64,000 bases of DNA from Flavobacterium sp. ACN6 (GTDB taxonomy: Bacteria; Bacteroidota; Bacteroidia; Flavobacteriales; Flavobacteriaceae), in NCBI RefSeq assembly GCF_002304005.1, contig NZ_MRCQ01000007.1, forward strand, positions 236,321 through 300,320, written 5' to 3'. Position 1 is the stretch's first letter. Every line of letters begins with the position of its first letter. The translations under genes and the position numbers were made by a program. The notes under the pieces were generated by a model that saw only the letters and a program-made list of their open reading frames with translations, was not told where the DNA came from and searched no databases. Positions 19,862 to 27,256 of the stretch are shown one piece after another.

Positions 19862-20425
19862 ATGAAAGTAAAGTTATTGATATTGTGTCTGTTTTTTAGC
19901 ATTGGGGTATTTTCTCAGTATAAATATATAAAAGAAGAAGATTTGAAACTTATTGATACCGTTCAAACCAAAATAAAGAATGATACTATAGCTTACCAAC
20001 ATTTTTTGTTTACTAAAAAATGTTTATGTTATGATAAGGTTGATAAGAAAAAATCTATTTCTGAAGAAACTTTAATATGGATGGGATATCTTACTTATCC
20101 TTTGTACGTTACAGTAGATAGAGAAAAGCTTAAAAATAATATTAATGAAGTACTAGGTGATGAGATTAGAATTGAAAAAAGAGAATTCGGATCAAGAGAT
20201 GAAAAATTTTCTGGTGTTTCAAATAAATTTATTCTATGTGAATCTATTGCGTCTAATACTTCAAAAAACAGAAAACAATTTTTTAATTTTATTGATAATG
20301 TTAATAATTTTGATCGATATAAATATAAGGAGGGATTAGAGAGGTATTTGAGAAATAACAAAATTTTAGAAGAGAATAAAAATTCAGACATTATAAGGTA
20401 TACCAATAAATTTTGGGGAAATTAA
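19862..20425 (+). CDS. Candidate periplasmic immunity protein of the Rhs toxin
   Basis: 187 residues with a clear Sec signal (MKVKLLILCLFFSIGVFS) and no lipobox Cys, so a soluble periplasmic protein is expected. It starts 14 bp after the toxin stop codon, the usual position of a cognate immunity gene. Because the toxin tip resembles a peptidoglycan amidase, a periplasmic antidote is the expected location, as for Tai4. By eye the sequence does not obviously match Tai4; a Cys pair (KKCLCYD) and a helical C-terminal half with many Asn and Lys are seen. Function is inferred from position and export signal. Confidence 0.6.
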   Translation: MKVKLLILCLFFSIGVFSQYKYIKEEDLKLIDTVQTKIKNDTIAYQHFLFTKKCLCYDKVDKKKSISEETLIWMGYLTYPLYVTVDREKLKNNINEVLGDEIRIEKREFGSRDEKFSGVSNKFILCESIASNTSKNRKQFFNFIDNVNNFDRYKYKEGLERYLRNNKILEENKNSDIIRYTNKFWGN

Positions 20426-20443
20426 ATGTATAATCTTACAGAT

Positions 20444-20506
20444 TTTGTACGTAACTATAGCGCAGAAATCCTTTCCGTGCGCACAAAGCAAATCGACAAA
20501 CAATAA
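20444..20506 (+). pseudogene. Relic sequence after the toxin-immunity pair
   Basis: Directly after the immunity gene, an open frame without a start (FVRNYSAEIL..KQIDKQ, stop at 20504) begins with TACGTAACTATAGC. The same CGTAACTATAnC follows the attC-like element at 21825-21960 (RVRNYNK in that frame). This shared sequence marks either a decayed toxin tip end or a common cassette junction. It also contains a hairpin, GCGCA..TGCGC. Confidence 0.4.
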
Positions 20507-20513
20507 AAGCATT

Positions 20514-20540
20514 AAACCTCGCTTACAACGAGGTTTTTTC
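20514..20540 (+). terminator. Rho-independent terminator after the toxin-immunity unit
   Basis: AAACCTCG-loop-CGAGGTTTTTTC forms a compact stem with a T-run. It would close the transcript carrying the Rhs toxin and its immunity gene. Confidence 0.8.
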
Positions 20541-20592
20541 ATGAGTTTAAGATTGTACCTACAAATGTTGCTTCACTTAAATTTTAAAAAGA

Positions 20593-20934
20593 ATGAAAAC
20601 AAAAATGTCAAAAATAATACCGATAATGATTCTCGTATTTTTTTCAATGAGTTGTAATGATGCAAATAAAAATTATAGCAATAATAAAATTAAAAAATGC
20701 GAAGATTGTTTAGTCGGAAAAGAAGAAACGGCTGTTGCTATAGCTGAAGCTATTTTATTTGAACGATTTGGAAAAGATAAAATAGAAAATCAAAAACCTT
20801 ATGTAGTAAATGTAAAACAAGATAGTATTTGGAAATTAGAAGGCACTTTCAATAAACTTGGTTATGGAGGGACATTTTATATCGAAATATCTTCAAAAGA
20901 TGCTAAAGTATTAGAAATTTATCACGGAAAATAA
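20593..20934 (+). CDS. NTF2-fold immunity lipoprotein
   Basis: 113 residues. The N-terminus has a lipoprotein signal with lipobox FFSMSC, so it is anchored facing the periplasm. The rest matches the NTF2-fold immunity family of polymorphic toxin systems: TAVAIAEAILFERFG, then KPYVVNVKQDSIWKLEGT, YGGTFYIEIS and a C-terminal KVLEIYHGK. Such proteins neutralise a toxin by binding it. No matching toxin lies next to it, so it is an orphan immunity gene that would protect against neighbours' effectors (inference). A second in-frame ATG lies four codons in. Confidence 0.8.
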   Translation: MKTKMSKIIPIMILVFFSMSCNDANKNYSNNKIKKCEDCLVGKEETAVAIAEAILFERFGKDKIENQKPYVVNVKQDSIWKLEGTFNKLGYGGTFYIEISSKDAKVLEIYHGK

Positions 20935-21286
20935 ATTGAAAATTATGTTGATCTTGGAGATATTAAGTAAGATAAAAAAGAAGAATCATAACTCATCCCT
21001 CTCTGTAAAGTTTTTTTATATAAAGTTGCACAAATTTCACTTTAACTACACCTAAAAGTTTAGACGAATTTATAATTAAATTTGATGACAAGTAGTGTTT
21101 TGAATTATTTTTTAATGTACAATGAATAATATTCTAAGGGCATTACTTTGAAAGTCAGAGACTTCAGGAGGTGCTTTTTTTTTCTAATACATTTAAATTC
21201 TGTAAGCATTAAAAGCAGATCATCCAATTGTTGATGTTTTGAATTTAAAGCCAGTTTTTCGAAATATCTTTCTAAAATAATTTATT

Positions 21287-21430
21287 ATGAAATCAGAACT
21301 TTTTAGAAATGAACCGTTTGATGAAAGGTTATTACAAAAAACTGCACAATTGGAAACATTTGCGCATTGCATTGGTGTAATTTCAGAAAATTTCGCGGAG
21401 CTGGGAGACCACATTAAACTAAATTTATGA
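21287..21430 (+). CDS. Small ORF, 47 residues, overlapping the next gene start
   Basis: ATG at 21287 to TGA at 21428-21430, acidic and soluble, ending ISENFAELGDHIKLNL. Its stop overlaps the ATG of the next gene (ATGA), a translational-coupling arrangement often seen for a toxin end followed by its immunity gene. Just upstream, 21206-21280 is open in another frame (ADHPIVDVLNLKPVFR, stop at 21278). The whole may be a decayed toxin tip broken by frameshift. The stretch 20934-21206 holds only a weak hairpin with a T9 run near 21171-21183. Confidence 0.35.
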   Translation: MKSELFRNEPFDERLLQKTAQLETFAHCIGVISENFAELGDHIKLNL

Positions 21431-21807
21431 GAAATAAAATTTTATTATTAGGGATGCTTTTTCTGCTTCTCAATTCGTGTAAAAACAAAGATGAGCTTGG
21501 ATTAACAAACCCAACAAAAAAGTGGGTATATTATAATTACGAAAAAAAATATGAAAAGAATAATGGTTCATTCATTACATATTTAAAGTTTGAGGATAAT
21601 GGAAAGTGTACAAATTTTTTCTTTGATAAAAACGAAGGACAATATGGCGCTGCGATGAATTGGAAATTTACAACGAATGATAGCATTTTAAATATAAGCG
21701 ATAACAAATATCTAATTTTAAAAGTTTATAAAGATAGTATTCTTATGAAAGATTTAAAATATAGCAGAAATGTAAAGTTATTAAACTGGAACGTTATAGA
21801 AAAGTAG
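21427..21807 (+). CDS. Small lipoprotein, immunity-type, unknown family
   Basis: 126 residues with lipobox LLLNSC after a hydrophobic signal, so it is a membrane-anchored periplasmic or surface lipoprotein. The remainder reads as a small beta-barrel or lipocalin-like domain (WVYYNYEKKYE, FITYLKFEDNGKC, MNWKFTTNDSILNISDNKYLILKV), a pattern common in Bacteroidetes lipoproteins. Translation is probably coupled to the small ORF at 21287. It stands in an array of orphan immunity-type genes and an attC-like element starts 18 bp after it, so an immunity function is plausible but unproven. Confidence 0.55.
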   Translation: MRNKILLLGMLFLLLNSCKNKDELGLTNPTKKWVYYNYEKKYEKNNGSFITYLKFEDNGKCTNFFFDKNEGQYGAAMNWKFTTNDSILNISDNKYLILKVYKDSILMKDLKYSRNVKLLNWNVIEK

Positions 21808-21824
21808 TTTTATCAATACCAAAA

Positions 21825-21960
21825 ATAGCTGCTACAACAGATTTGGGCAATAGCTTAATAAAAAGTTGGTTTTGTATGTGGGATGATGTGGAAAATCCAA
21901 ATCTGAAAACAAAACTTCATTTACTCCAAAACACGCTGTAGTAGTAGAACGCGTTCGTAA
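21825..21960 (+). repeat. attC-like element 1 (between-gene cassette site)
   Basis: The left end (AGCTGCTACAACAGATTTGG) and the right end (ACACGCTGTAGTAGTAGAACGCGTT) are imperfect inverted repeats of each other: CTACAnC..TTTGG pairs with the reverse of the right arm. The right end shares GCTGTAGTA.nAGAACG..GTT with the elements at 26005 and 26647. The element is about 136 bp, within the known attC size range. Confidence 0.45.
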
Positions 21961-22106
21961 CTATAACAAATAGAAGAGATAAACTTTAGAATTAAAAACG
22001 GAATTCGTATATTGTTTTCCTAAAATTAACTATACCAGTTATATACATTTAAAAATAGCTGCCTTCAAACGTTTTTCAGTTCATTTAAATACAAATAGAC
22101 CAGATT

Positions 22107-24119
22107 ATGAAAAATTCATTTATGCTCTTCATTGCATTCTTAGCTTTTACAGCGTGCTCAAAACATGAAGGAAAAAAAAATATTGCCATCAGTGGAATAG
22201 ATTCTACATTACGTCCTGGCAATGATTTTTTTAGATATGTAAATGGCAAATGGTATGATTCTATATCAATACCAGCATCTCAAGCAGGAGTTGGCGCTTA
22301 TATGTTTATGAATTATCCGCAGCGAATGCGCCTGCAGGGGATATTAGACAGTATTTCGCAAAGTAAAAATCCAGAAGGAAGTATAGCGCAAAAGGTAGGA
22401 GACTTTTATGCATCGGGTATGGATACAGTAACTATTGACAAACGCGGTTACACACCTATCAAACCGCTGCTTGATAAAATTGAAGCAATTAACGATTTAC
22501 CGTCCTTAATGAACTTTGTTGTTAATCAGGTAAAGGTTAACAATCCTTCTATTATAGGATTTGGAGTTTCACCAGATGAAAAAAACAGCAGTATGAATAT
22601 TGCCCAAATCTACCAAACGGGTATTGGTTTGCCAGATAGGGACTATTATTTCAAATCAGATTCATCAACTGTTGCCATACAGCAGGCGTACAAAAAATAT
22701 CTTACTACATTATTTCAGCAAACAGGCAGTAATGCAATAGAAGCTAAAAAGAATGCTAATTTAGTTTACGATATTGACAAACAACTCGCCGTTTCGCATA
22801 AAACAAAAGTTGAGCTTCGGGATGTACAGGCAAATTATAATAAAATGGCTGTGACAGATCTTTCAAAAAGACATCCGAACATAGACTGGCCTACTTTTTT
22901 AAATAATTTAGGTGCTCAAACCAATTCCATTAATGTAGGTCAGCCCGCGTATTATGACGCTCTTAATAAGCTCTTAAAAACCATTCCCATTAATGATTGG
23001 AAAATTTACCTGAAAGCAAATTCTTTAGAAAGATATGCAGATGATTTAAGTAAGTCTTTTGTTGATGCCTCATTTGAGTATACCAAAGTGCTTTCTGGTC
23101 AAGCGGTTCAAAAAACACGTGGAGAAAAAATGGCTAATGTCCTCGATAATAACTTAGGCGAAGCTTTGGCTGAATTGTATGTAAAAAAATATTTTTCAGA
23201 AGATGCCAAAAAACGCATGTTAGTTCTCGTGAATAATCTGCAAAAAGCGTATGCCGTAAGAATTGATAAATTGGAATGGATGAGTCAAGGTACGAAGCAA
23301 AAAGCTAAAGAAAAATTGGCAGCCATGACTAAGAAAATAGGATATCCAGATAAATGGAAAGACTATAGCAGCGTAAATATAGCCAGAAATACTTATTTTG
23401 AGAATATGGTAGCAGCCGCTACAGCTGCATTTCAATTTCATTTGGCAAAATTGGACAAACCAGTCGATAAATCAGAATGGTATACTACACCTCCAACGGT
23501 GACGGCCTACAATAACCCCACTGCAAATGAAATTGTTTTTCCTGCGGGTATTTTACAAGCGCCATATTTTGATAATAATGCAGATGATGCACTTAATTAT
23601 GGAGGTATAGGAATGGTAATTGGTCACGAAATAACCCATACTTTTGATGATCAAGGTGCTCAATATGATAAAGATGGTAACTTAAAAAACTGGTGGACAA
23701 AAGAGGATTATGCACAGTTTAAGTCAAGAATACAACAGGTTATTGATTTGTATAGTACTTATACCGTTTTAGGCGATTTACATATTAATGGAGCAATGAC
23801 AGTTGGCGAAAATACAGCAGATATTGCCGGAATAGCAGTTGCTTATGATGCTTTTAAAATGACGGAACAAGGAAAAGGAAATACAAAAATTGATGGTTTT
23901 ACTCCAGACCAGCGCTTCTTTATTTCTATAGCCAAAATATGGAGAGTAAAAATGAAAGACGAGTTCCTGCGTTTGTGGATTAACAATAATCCGCATTCTC
24001 CACCAAATTGGCGTGTAAATGGACCTCTAATGAATACTACACCATTTTACGAAGCCTTTAATGTACAGCCAGGAGATAAAATGTTTCTGCCTGCGAAAGA
24101 CAGAATAACCATTTGGTAA
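22107..24119 (+). CDS. M13 family zinc metallopeptidase (PepO/neprilysin-like), lipoprotein
   Basis: 670 residues, the usual M13 length. Lipobox FTAC at about residue 17 predicts a lipoprotein acting outside the cytoplasm. The zinc site is HEITH at 507-511 (general base Glu508), with the third ligand Glu568 in GENTADIAG; the family C-terminal signature PPNWRVNGPLMNTTPFYEAF is present, with an aromatic-rich substrate-binding NEIVFPAGILQ segment before HExxH. These enzymes cut small peptides. All active-site motifs are intact. It sits in the middle of the immunity-type gene stretch, after attC-like element 1, but is much larger than a typical cassette gene. Confidence 0.95.
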   Translation: MKNSFMLFIAFLAFTACSKHEGKKNIAISGIDSTLRPGNDFFRYVNGKWYDSISIPASQAGVGAYMFMNYPQRMRLQGILDSISQSKNPEGSIAQKVGDFYASGMDTVTIDKRGYTPIKPLLDKIEAINDLPSLMNFVVNQVKVNNPSIIGFGVSPDEKNSSMNIAQIYQTGIGLPDRDYYFKSDSSTVAIQQAYKKYLTTLFQQTGSNAIEAKKNANLVYDIDKQLAVSHKTKVELRDVQANYNKMAVTDLSKRHPNIDWPTFLNNLGAQTNSINVGQPAYYDALNKLLKTIPINDWKIYLKANSLERYADDLSKSFVDASFEYTKVLSGQAVQKTRGEKMANVLDNNLGEALAELYVKKYFSEDAKKRMLVLVNNLQKAYAVRIDKLEWMSQGTKQKAKEKLAAMTKKIGYPDKWKDYSSVNIARNTYFENMVAAATAAFQFHLAKLDKPVDKSEWYTTPPTVTAYNNPTANEIVFPAGILQAPYFDNNADDALNYGGIGMVIGHEITHTFDDQGAQYDKDGNLKNWWTKEDYAQFKSRIQQVIDLYSTYTVLGDLHINGAMTVGENTADIAGIAVAYDAFKMTEQGKGNTKIDGFTPDQRFFISIAKIWRVKMKDEFLRLWINNNPHSPPNWRVNGPLMNTTPFYEAFNVQPGDKMFLPAKDRITIW

Positions 24120-24149
24120 TGTACTTTGTTTCCAAAATAGTATCATGAA

Positions 24150-24187
24150 AAAATGCGCAAATTTCGCTTTGAAATTTGCGCATTTTT
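24150..24187. terminator. Bidirectional terminator between the M13 peptidase gene and truC
   Basis: AAATGCGCAAATTTC and GAAATTTGCGCATTT form a 15-bp perfect stem with A- and T-runs on both sides, between two convergent genes. Confidence 0.92.
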
Positions 24188-24223
24188 TTTGTTTCTTAAT
24201 AATAGTAAATTCTATAAAATCTC

Positions 24224-24919
24224 CTATTTATACTTACTCAGATCCAGATTAAGAATAGTGCCTACTCTGCTAAACTCTTCGTTAATCTTTGCATTCACGA
24301 TTAGTTGTTCATTCGTTATTGGATGATTAAAAATTAACTGATGCGCATGAAGCATCATTCCTTTTAAGTCATAATTCTCCAGCCACAATTTATTTTGTTT
24401 GTTGCAACCATGCGGACGACTTCCTAAAATGGGATGAAAAATATGCTTGAAATGTTTTCGTAATTGATGCATACGTCCTGTTTCAGGAATCGCTTCTACC
24501 AAACAATATCGTGAAGTTGGTCGATTGTTAAATTCTAACTCAACTTCGGCATTTTGCAAACGATGAAAATAGGTTATGGCATTTTGTGTAATATCATCAT
24601 CGTTGGTTAAATCATAATCAATCGTTAGTTCGTCGGGTGACCAGCCCCGTAAAATTGCCAAATATTTTTTTTCGACTTCGCGTGTCGCAAAACGATCATT
24701 CATAATTTTCAAAACGGCTGCATTCAACGCAAATAACAAGACACCAGATGTTTTGCGATCTAACCGATGAATAGGATAAACGTGCTGCCCTATTTGATTT
24801 CTCAGTTCCTGAATAGCATACACTTTTGCATCGCGCGCATAAAATGATTTGTGAACCAACAATCCGCTGGGTTTATTAATGGCTATAATATATTCGTCTT
24901 GGTAAAGAATTTCTAACAT
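24224..24919 (-). CDS. truC: tRNA pseudouridine(65) synthase TruC
   Basis: 231-residue RluA-family enzyme that isomerises uridine to pseudouridine at position 65 in certain tRNAs. It opens MLEILYQDE, and the similarity to E. coli TruC runs through NKPSGLLVH, then HRLDRKTSGVLL with catalytic Asp54, KKYLAILRGW, TSRYCLVE..PETGRMHQLRKH and MLHAHQL. There is no S4 domain, as expected for TruC. It is a minus-strand single gene with a -7 TATTTTTG box just upstream; it breaks the direction of the surrounding plus-strand genes. Confidence 0.9.
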   Translation of the reverse strand: MLEILYQDEYIIAINKPSGLLVHKSFYARDAKVYAIQELRNQIGQHVYPIHRLDRKTSGVLLFALNAAVLKIMNDRFATREVEKKYLAILRGWSPDELTIDYDLTNDDDITQNAITYFHRLQNAEVELEFNNRPTSRYCLVEAIPETGRMHQLRKHFKHIFHPILGSRPHGCNKQNKLWLENYDLKGMMLHAHQLIFNHPITNEQLIVNAKINEEFSRVGTILNLDLSKYK

Positions 24920-24923
24920 TTGG

Positions 24924-24931
24924 CAAAAATA
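24924..24931 (-). promoter_or_regulatory. -7 box of truC
   Basis: TATTTTTG on the minus strand, matching TAnnTTTG, five bases before the start codon; no clear -33 TTTG was found. The transcript would be nearly leaderless. Confidence 0.4.
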
Positions 24932-25102
24932 GAAGAGATTTTGATTGAAATGGCCTTTATTAGTTATTTCTATACTTTCTATTTTTTAGTTTACATATCG
25001 ACATTCATTTTTATGGTCAAAAACATCCAGTAAAATAAAAGCCGTAATGATAATTTACAGTGTAAAAATTATATATTTGAAAATAATAAGGTGTAATACT
25101 TA

Positions 25103-25128
25103 TCGCCTATAGCCACTCTAATTTGGGT
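25103..25128 (+). repeat. Left-end remnant of an attC-like element
   Basis: CGCCTATAGCCACTCTAATTTGGG resembles the left arm of the element at 26647 (CGGCAACAGCCACTACAACG, then AATTTGGG). The right half is missing, so it is a truncated copy placed before the 25196 gene. Confidence 0.35.
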
Positions 25129-25195
25129 TCCTTTGCGTGATTTTTTCAGACATATAAATAAGCTGGAAGATATTTTACCGAAAAAAATGAGACAA

Positions 25196-25984
25196 ATGAA
25201 AATAATCTATTCTATAATATTTCTGATTTTAATTAGTTGTGGAAAATTAAATCCTCAAATTCAAGCTGAAAAAAATCAAACACCAAAGGAAGTTGAACTT
25301 GACGTAGAAAATAAATATTGGGACTCAATTTGTAAAGAAGAAACTAAAAATGCCAAAAAAGATATTGAGAAAAATAAGTTAACTTATTTTCATTATTTTG
25401 GAATGGTAGTACAATATCGAAGTAATGAGGAAATGAATAGGTTACTTTCAAAATACAATATTGGAATCGACTCTGCTTCCTATTATTGTACAGTTCCAGG
25501 CGAATTACAAAATTGTTACGCAATTAAAATGCGACAAGAAATTGATAAAAGATATGGAAAAAATTTTATAGATTCTTTAAGAACAATTGCTGAAAAACAA
25601 TATGTTATAAATAATCTGAATAAAGTCTATTCGTTTGAGGAATGTGATACAATATCCAGATATCCAAATGATAAATCATACAGAGATTTTTTTAAAAGCT
25701 ACGAAAAAGATTTTTGGAAGTTTACAGAATATCCTACTGATTTTGAATACAGAAAAAATAAGGATTCATATTCTTCTATTTCTGCCGAATTTACTTTATC
25801 AAAAAATGGAGAAGTTTCAAATATTGATATTGAGATAACTTTTCAAAATAAAAAAAACTATAAATACAGATCTTATTTTATAACTAAAACAAAAGAATTT
25901 ATACTTAAAACAAAATGGATTCCAGCAAAAAGTGCAGGAATAGTTGTTTCTAGTAAAGTTCCATTAACTATATTTTTCAAATAA
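25196..25984 (+). CDS. Lipoprotein with a TonB C-terminal-like domain
   Basis: 262 residues from the ATG at 25196, chosen because MKIIYSIIFLILISC is a clean lipoprotein signal; longer starts exist at 25187 (ATG) and 25133 (TTG). After a charged helical middle section, the last 75 residues look like a TonB C-terminal fold: AEFTLSKNGEVSNIDIEITF, then TKTKEFILKTKWIPAKSAGI and VPLTIFF. There is no TonB transmembrane helix or proline linker, so it is probably a binding domain and not an energy transducer. Its setting between attC-like elements suggests an immunity-type cassette gene. Confidence 0.6.
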   Translation: MKIIYSIIFLILISCGKLNPQIQAEKNQTPKEVELDVENKYWDSICKEETKNAKKDIEKNKLTYFHYFGMVVQYRSNEEMNRLLSKYNIGIDSASYYCTVPGELQNCYAIKMRQEIDKRYGKNFIDSLRTIAEKQYVINNLNKVYSFEECDTISRYPNDKSYRDFFKSYEKDFWKFTEYPTDFEYRKNKDSYSSISAEFTLSKNGEVSNIDIEITFQNKKNYKYRSYFITKTKEFILKTKWIPAKSAGIVVSSKVPLTIFFK

Positions 25985-26004
25985 ATCATCAGCTCTTGTG
26001 TGTG

Positions 26005-26100
26005 TCACGCTCGTGAAATTAATATTTGGGGATGATTTAGCAAATCCGAAGAATGGGCTTAATTTAGTACCTAACCCGCTGTAGTACCAGAACGTTGGCG
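26005..26100 (+). repeat. attC-like element 2
   Basis: The right end AACCCGCTGTAGTACCAG then AACGTTGGCG (26074-26100) is almost identical to that of element 3 (26757-26783). The left half is degenerate but keeps TATTTGGGGATGATTTAGCA, similar to GTGGGATGATGTGGAAAATC in element 1. The terminal GTTGGCGAGA is complementary to the start of element 3 on the far side of the intervening gene. Confidence 0.45.
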
Positions 26101-26152
26101 AGAAGTTTACTAAAGACGGACTTTGAAAATATTTATAATTTAAAGAAAAAGG

Positions 26153-26644
26153 ATGAAGTATGTTGCAATTTTTATTATAAATCTGATTGCTTTGATTCTT
26201 TTCATTGCTTCTATTTCAACTACATATTATAATTTAAAACATTTTGATAAAAGTGATATTGTAAGTGGAAAAGTTACTAAAGTAAATTTAGTTTCCAATT
26301 ATGGTAAGGGTGGAAGATTATATGGATTTGAATATGAAATCAACAATAATAAGGATGTTTTATATTTGACACAATATGAAACATTAAACTATACAATTAA
26401 TGTTGGAGACAAAATAGTCTCTAAAAATTTATACATTGGAAATACGAACTCAAAAATATTAACTATTAATGGTGAAAAAATTAATACTTATTATGGAATA
26501 TTTGACTTTTTAATGTTAATATTAGTTGTTGTAATTCCTTTAACATACTTATTTTATTTTAGAATAATAAATACAAAAAAATACAAAAATAGAACTGAAG
26601 AATACAAATTGATTTACAATAGAAAAAGGAATAAAAAGAAATAA
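26153..26644 (+). CDS. Membrane protein with two helices, DUF3592-like
   Basis: 163 residues. A transmembrane helix (about 4-26), a beta-rich extracytoplasmic loop of about 90 residues with VSGKVTKVNLVSNYG and VGDKIVSKNLYIG (a DUF3592-like pattern), and a second helix (about 118-140), followed by a strongly basic cytoplasmic tail. Function unknown; an immunity role is possible from context. The gene is flanked by near-complementary ends, GTTGGCGAGA upstream at 26094 and TCTCGGCAAC downstream at 26649. Confidence 0.6.
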   Translation: MKYVAIFIINLIALILFIASISTTYYNLKHFDKSDIVSGKVTKVNLVSNYGKGGRLYGFEYEINNNKDVLYLTQYETLNYTINVGDKIVSKNLYIGNTNSKILTINGEKINTYYGIFDFLMLILVVVIPLTYLFYFRIINTKKYKNRTEEYKLIYNRKRNKKK

Positions 26645-26646
26645 AA

Positions 26647-26783
26647 CCTCTCGGCAACAGCCACTACAACGAATTTGGGCATTGGGCTTAATGGAAAGAT
26701 GGTTTGTATTTCGAAATATAGTGATTACCGAAGAATAAATTTTAATTTAGTCCGGAACCCGCTGTAGTATCAGAACGTTAGCA
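26647..26783 (+). repeat. attC-like element 3
   Basis: The best-formed copy. The left arm CAACAGCCACTACAACGAAT and the reverse complement of the right arm (AACGTTCTGATACTACAGCG then GGTT) align as an imperfect hairpin: ACTACAnCGnnTT is in both. The outer left end CTCTCGGCAAC matches the complement of the preceding cassette start, and the outer right end GTTAGCACCA matches the complement of the next element's left end. Confidence 0.5.
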
Positions 26784-26798
26784 CCAATAATACACAAA

Positions 26799-27251
26799 AT
26801 GGGAATATTTGACATTTTTAAAAAGAAACCGAAATTTGTAGACGACTTATTTGGCGAATTAAATTATACAAAATTTAGTGACACGACGAAAAATTTTTAT
26901 GACGGCGATGTGGAATTTGACTCACAAAAAGTTGGAATAATTATTGACGCAGATCAAAATGGACCAACAGAAAGCCAAAAAGAATTCTACACTAAATTGC
27001 GGGCCAAGTATACTTCAATAAAAGTTGAGGTAATTATTCCATACTTAAAAAAAGAATTGGAAGATTGGGAAGAAGAAAATCAAATTATTGACTTTGATCA
27101 AGAATTTACTATTGATGGAATTTCATTATCAAGAATAACAGACAATTCTGTTAATTGGTCACTAACACTATATTCTACTAAAATAAATCATTATGTGACA
27201 ATTGAGTTTATAGACCTAGAACCGCAAGAAGGAATTATAGTTGATGGATAA
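26799..27251 (+). CDS. Small acidic cytosolic protein, immunity-type
   Basis: 150 residues, no signal or membrane segment, strongly acidic (DWEEENQIIDFDQEF). It opens MGIFDIFKKKPKFVDDLFG, a style seen in small Bacteroidetes immunity-like proteins, followed by FDSQKVGIIIDADQNGPTES. Family not recognised with certainty. It is bounded by the exact inverted repeat TTAGCACCA (26778-26786) and TGGTGCTAA (27257-27265), which is the signature expected of an integron gene cassette. If an immunity protein, it would act against a cytosolic toxin (inference). Confidence 0.6.
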   Translation: MGIFDIFKKKPKFVDDLFGELNYTKFSDTTKNFYDGDVEFDSQKVGIIIDADQNGPTESQKEFYTKLRAKYTSIKVEVIIPYLKKELEDWEEENQIIDFDQEFTIDGISLSRITDNSVNWSLTLYSTKINHYVTIEFIDLEPQEGIIVDG

Positions 27252-27256
27252 ATCAC

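Noticed and set aside
20445..20657. 70-codon frame after the immunity gene
   Set aside because: It runs through a terminator and into the leader of the NTF2-fold lipoprotein gene; no start signal or conserved content.
21920..21973. Short frame reading KHAVVVERVRNYNK in attC-like element 1 as a true gene end
   Set aside because: The same bases are better explained by inverted complementarity with the element's left end; in the other copies the frame is broken by stops. Kept only as an alternative.
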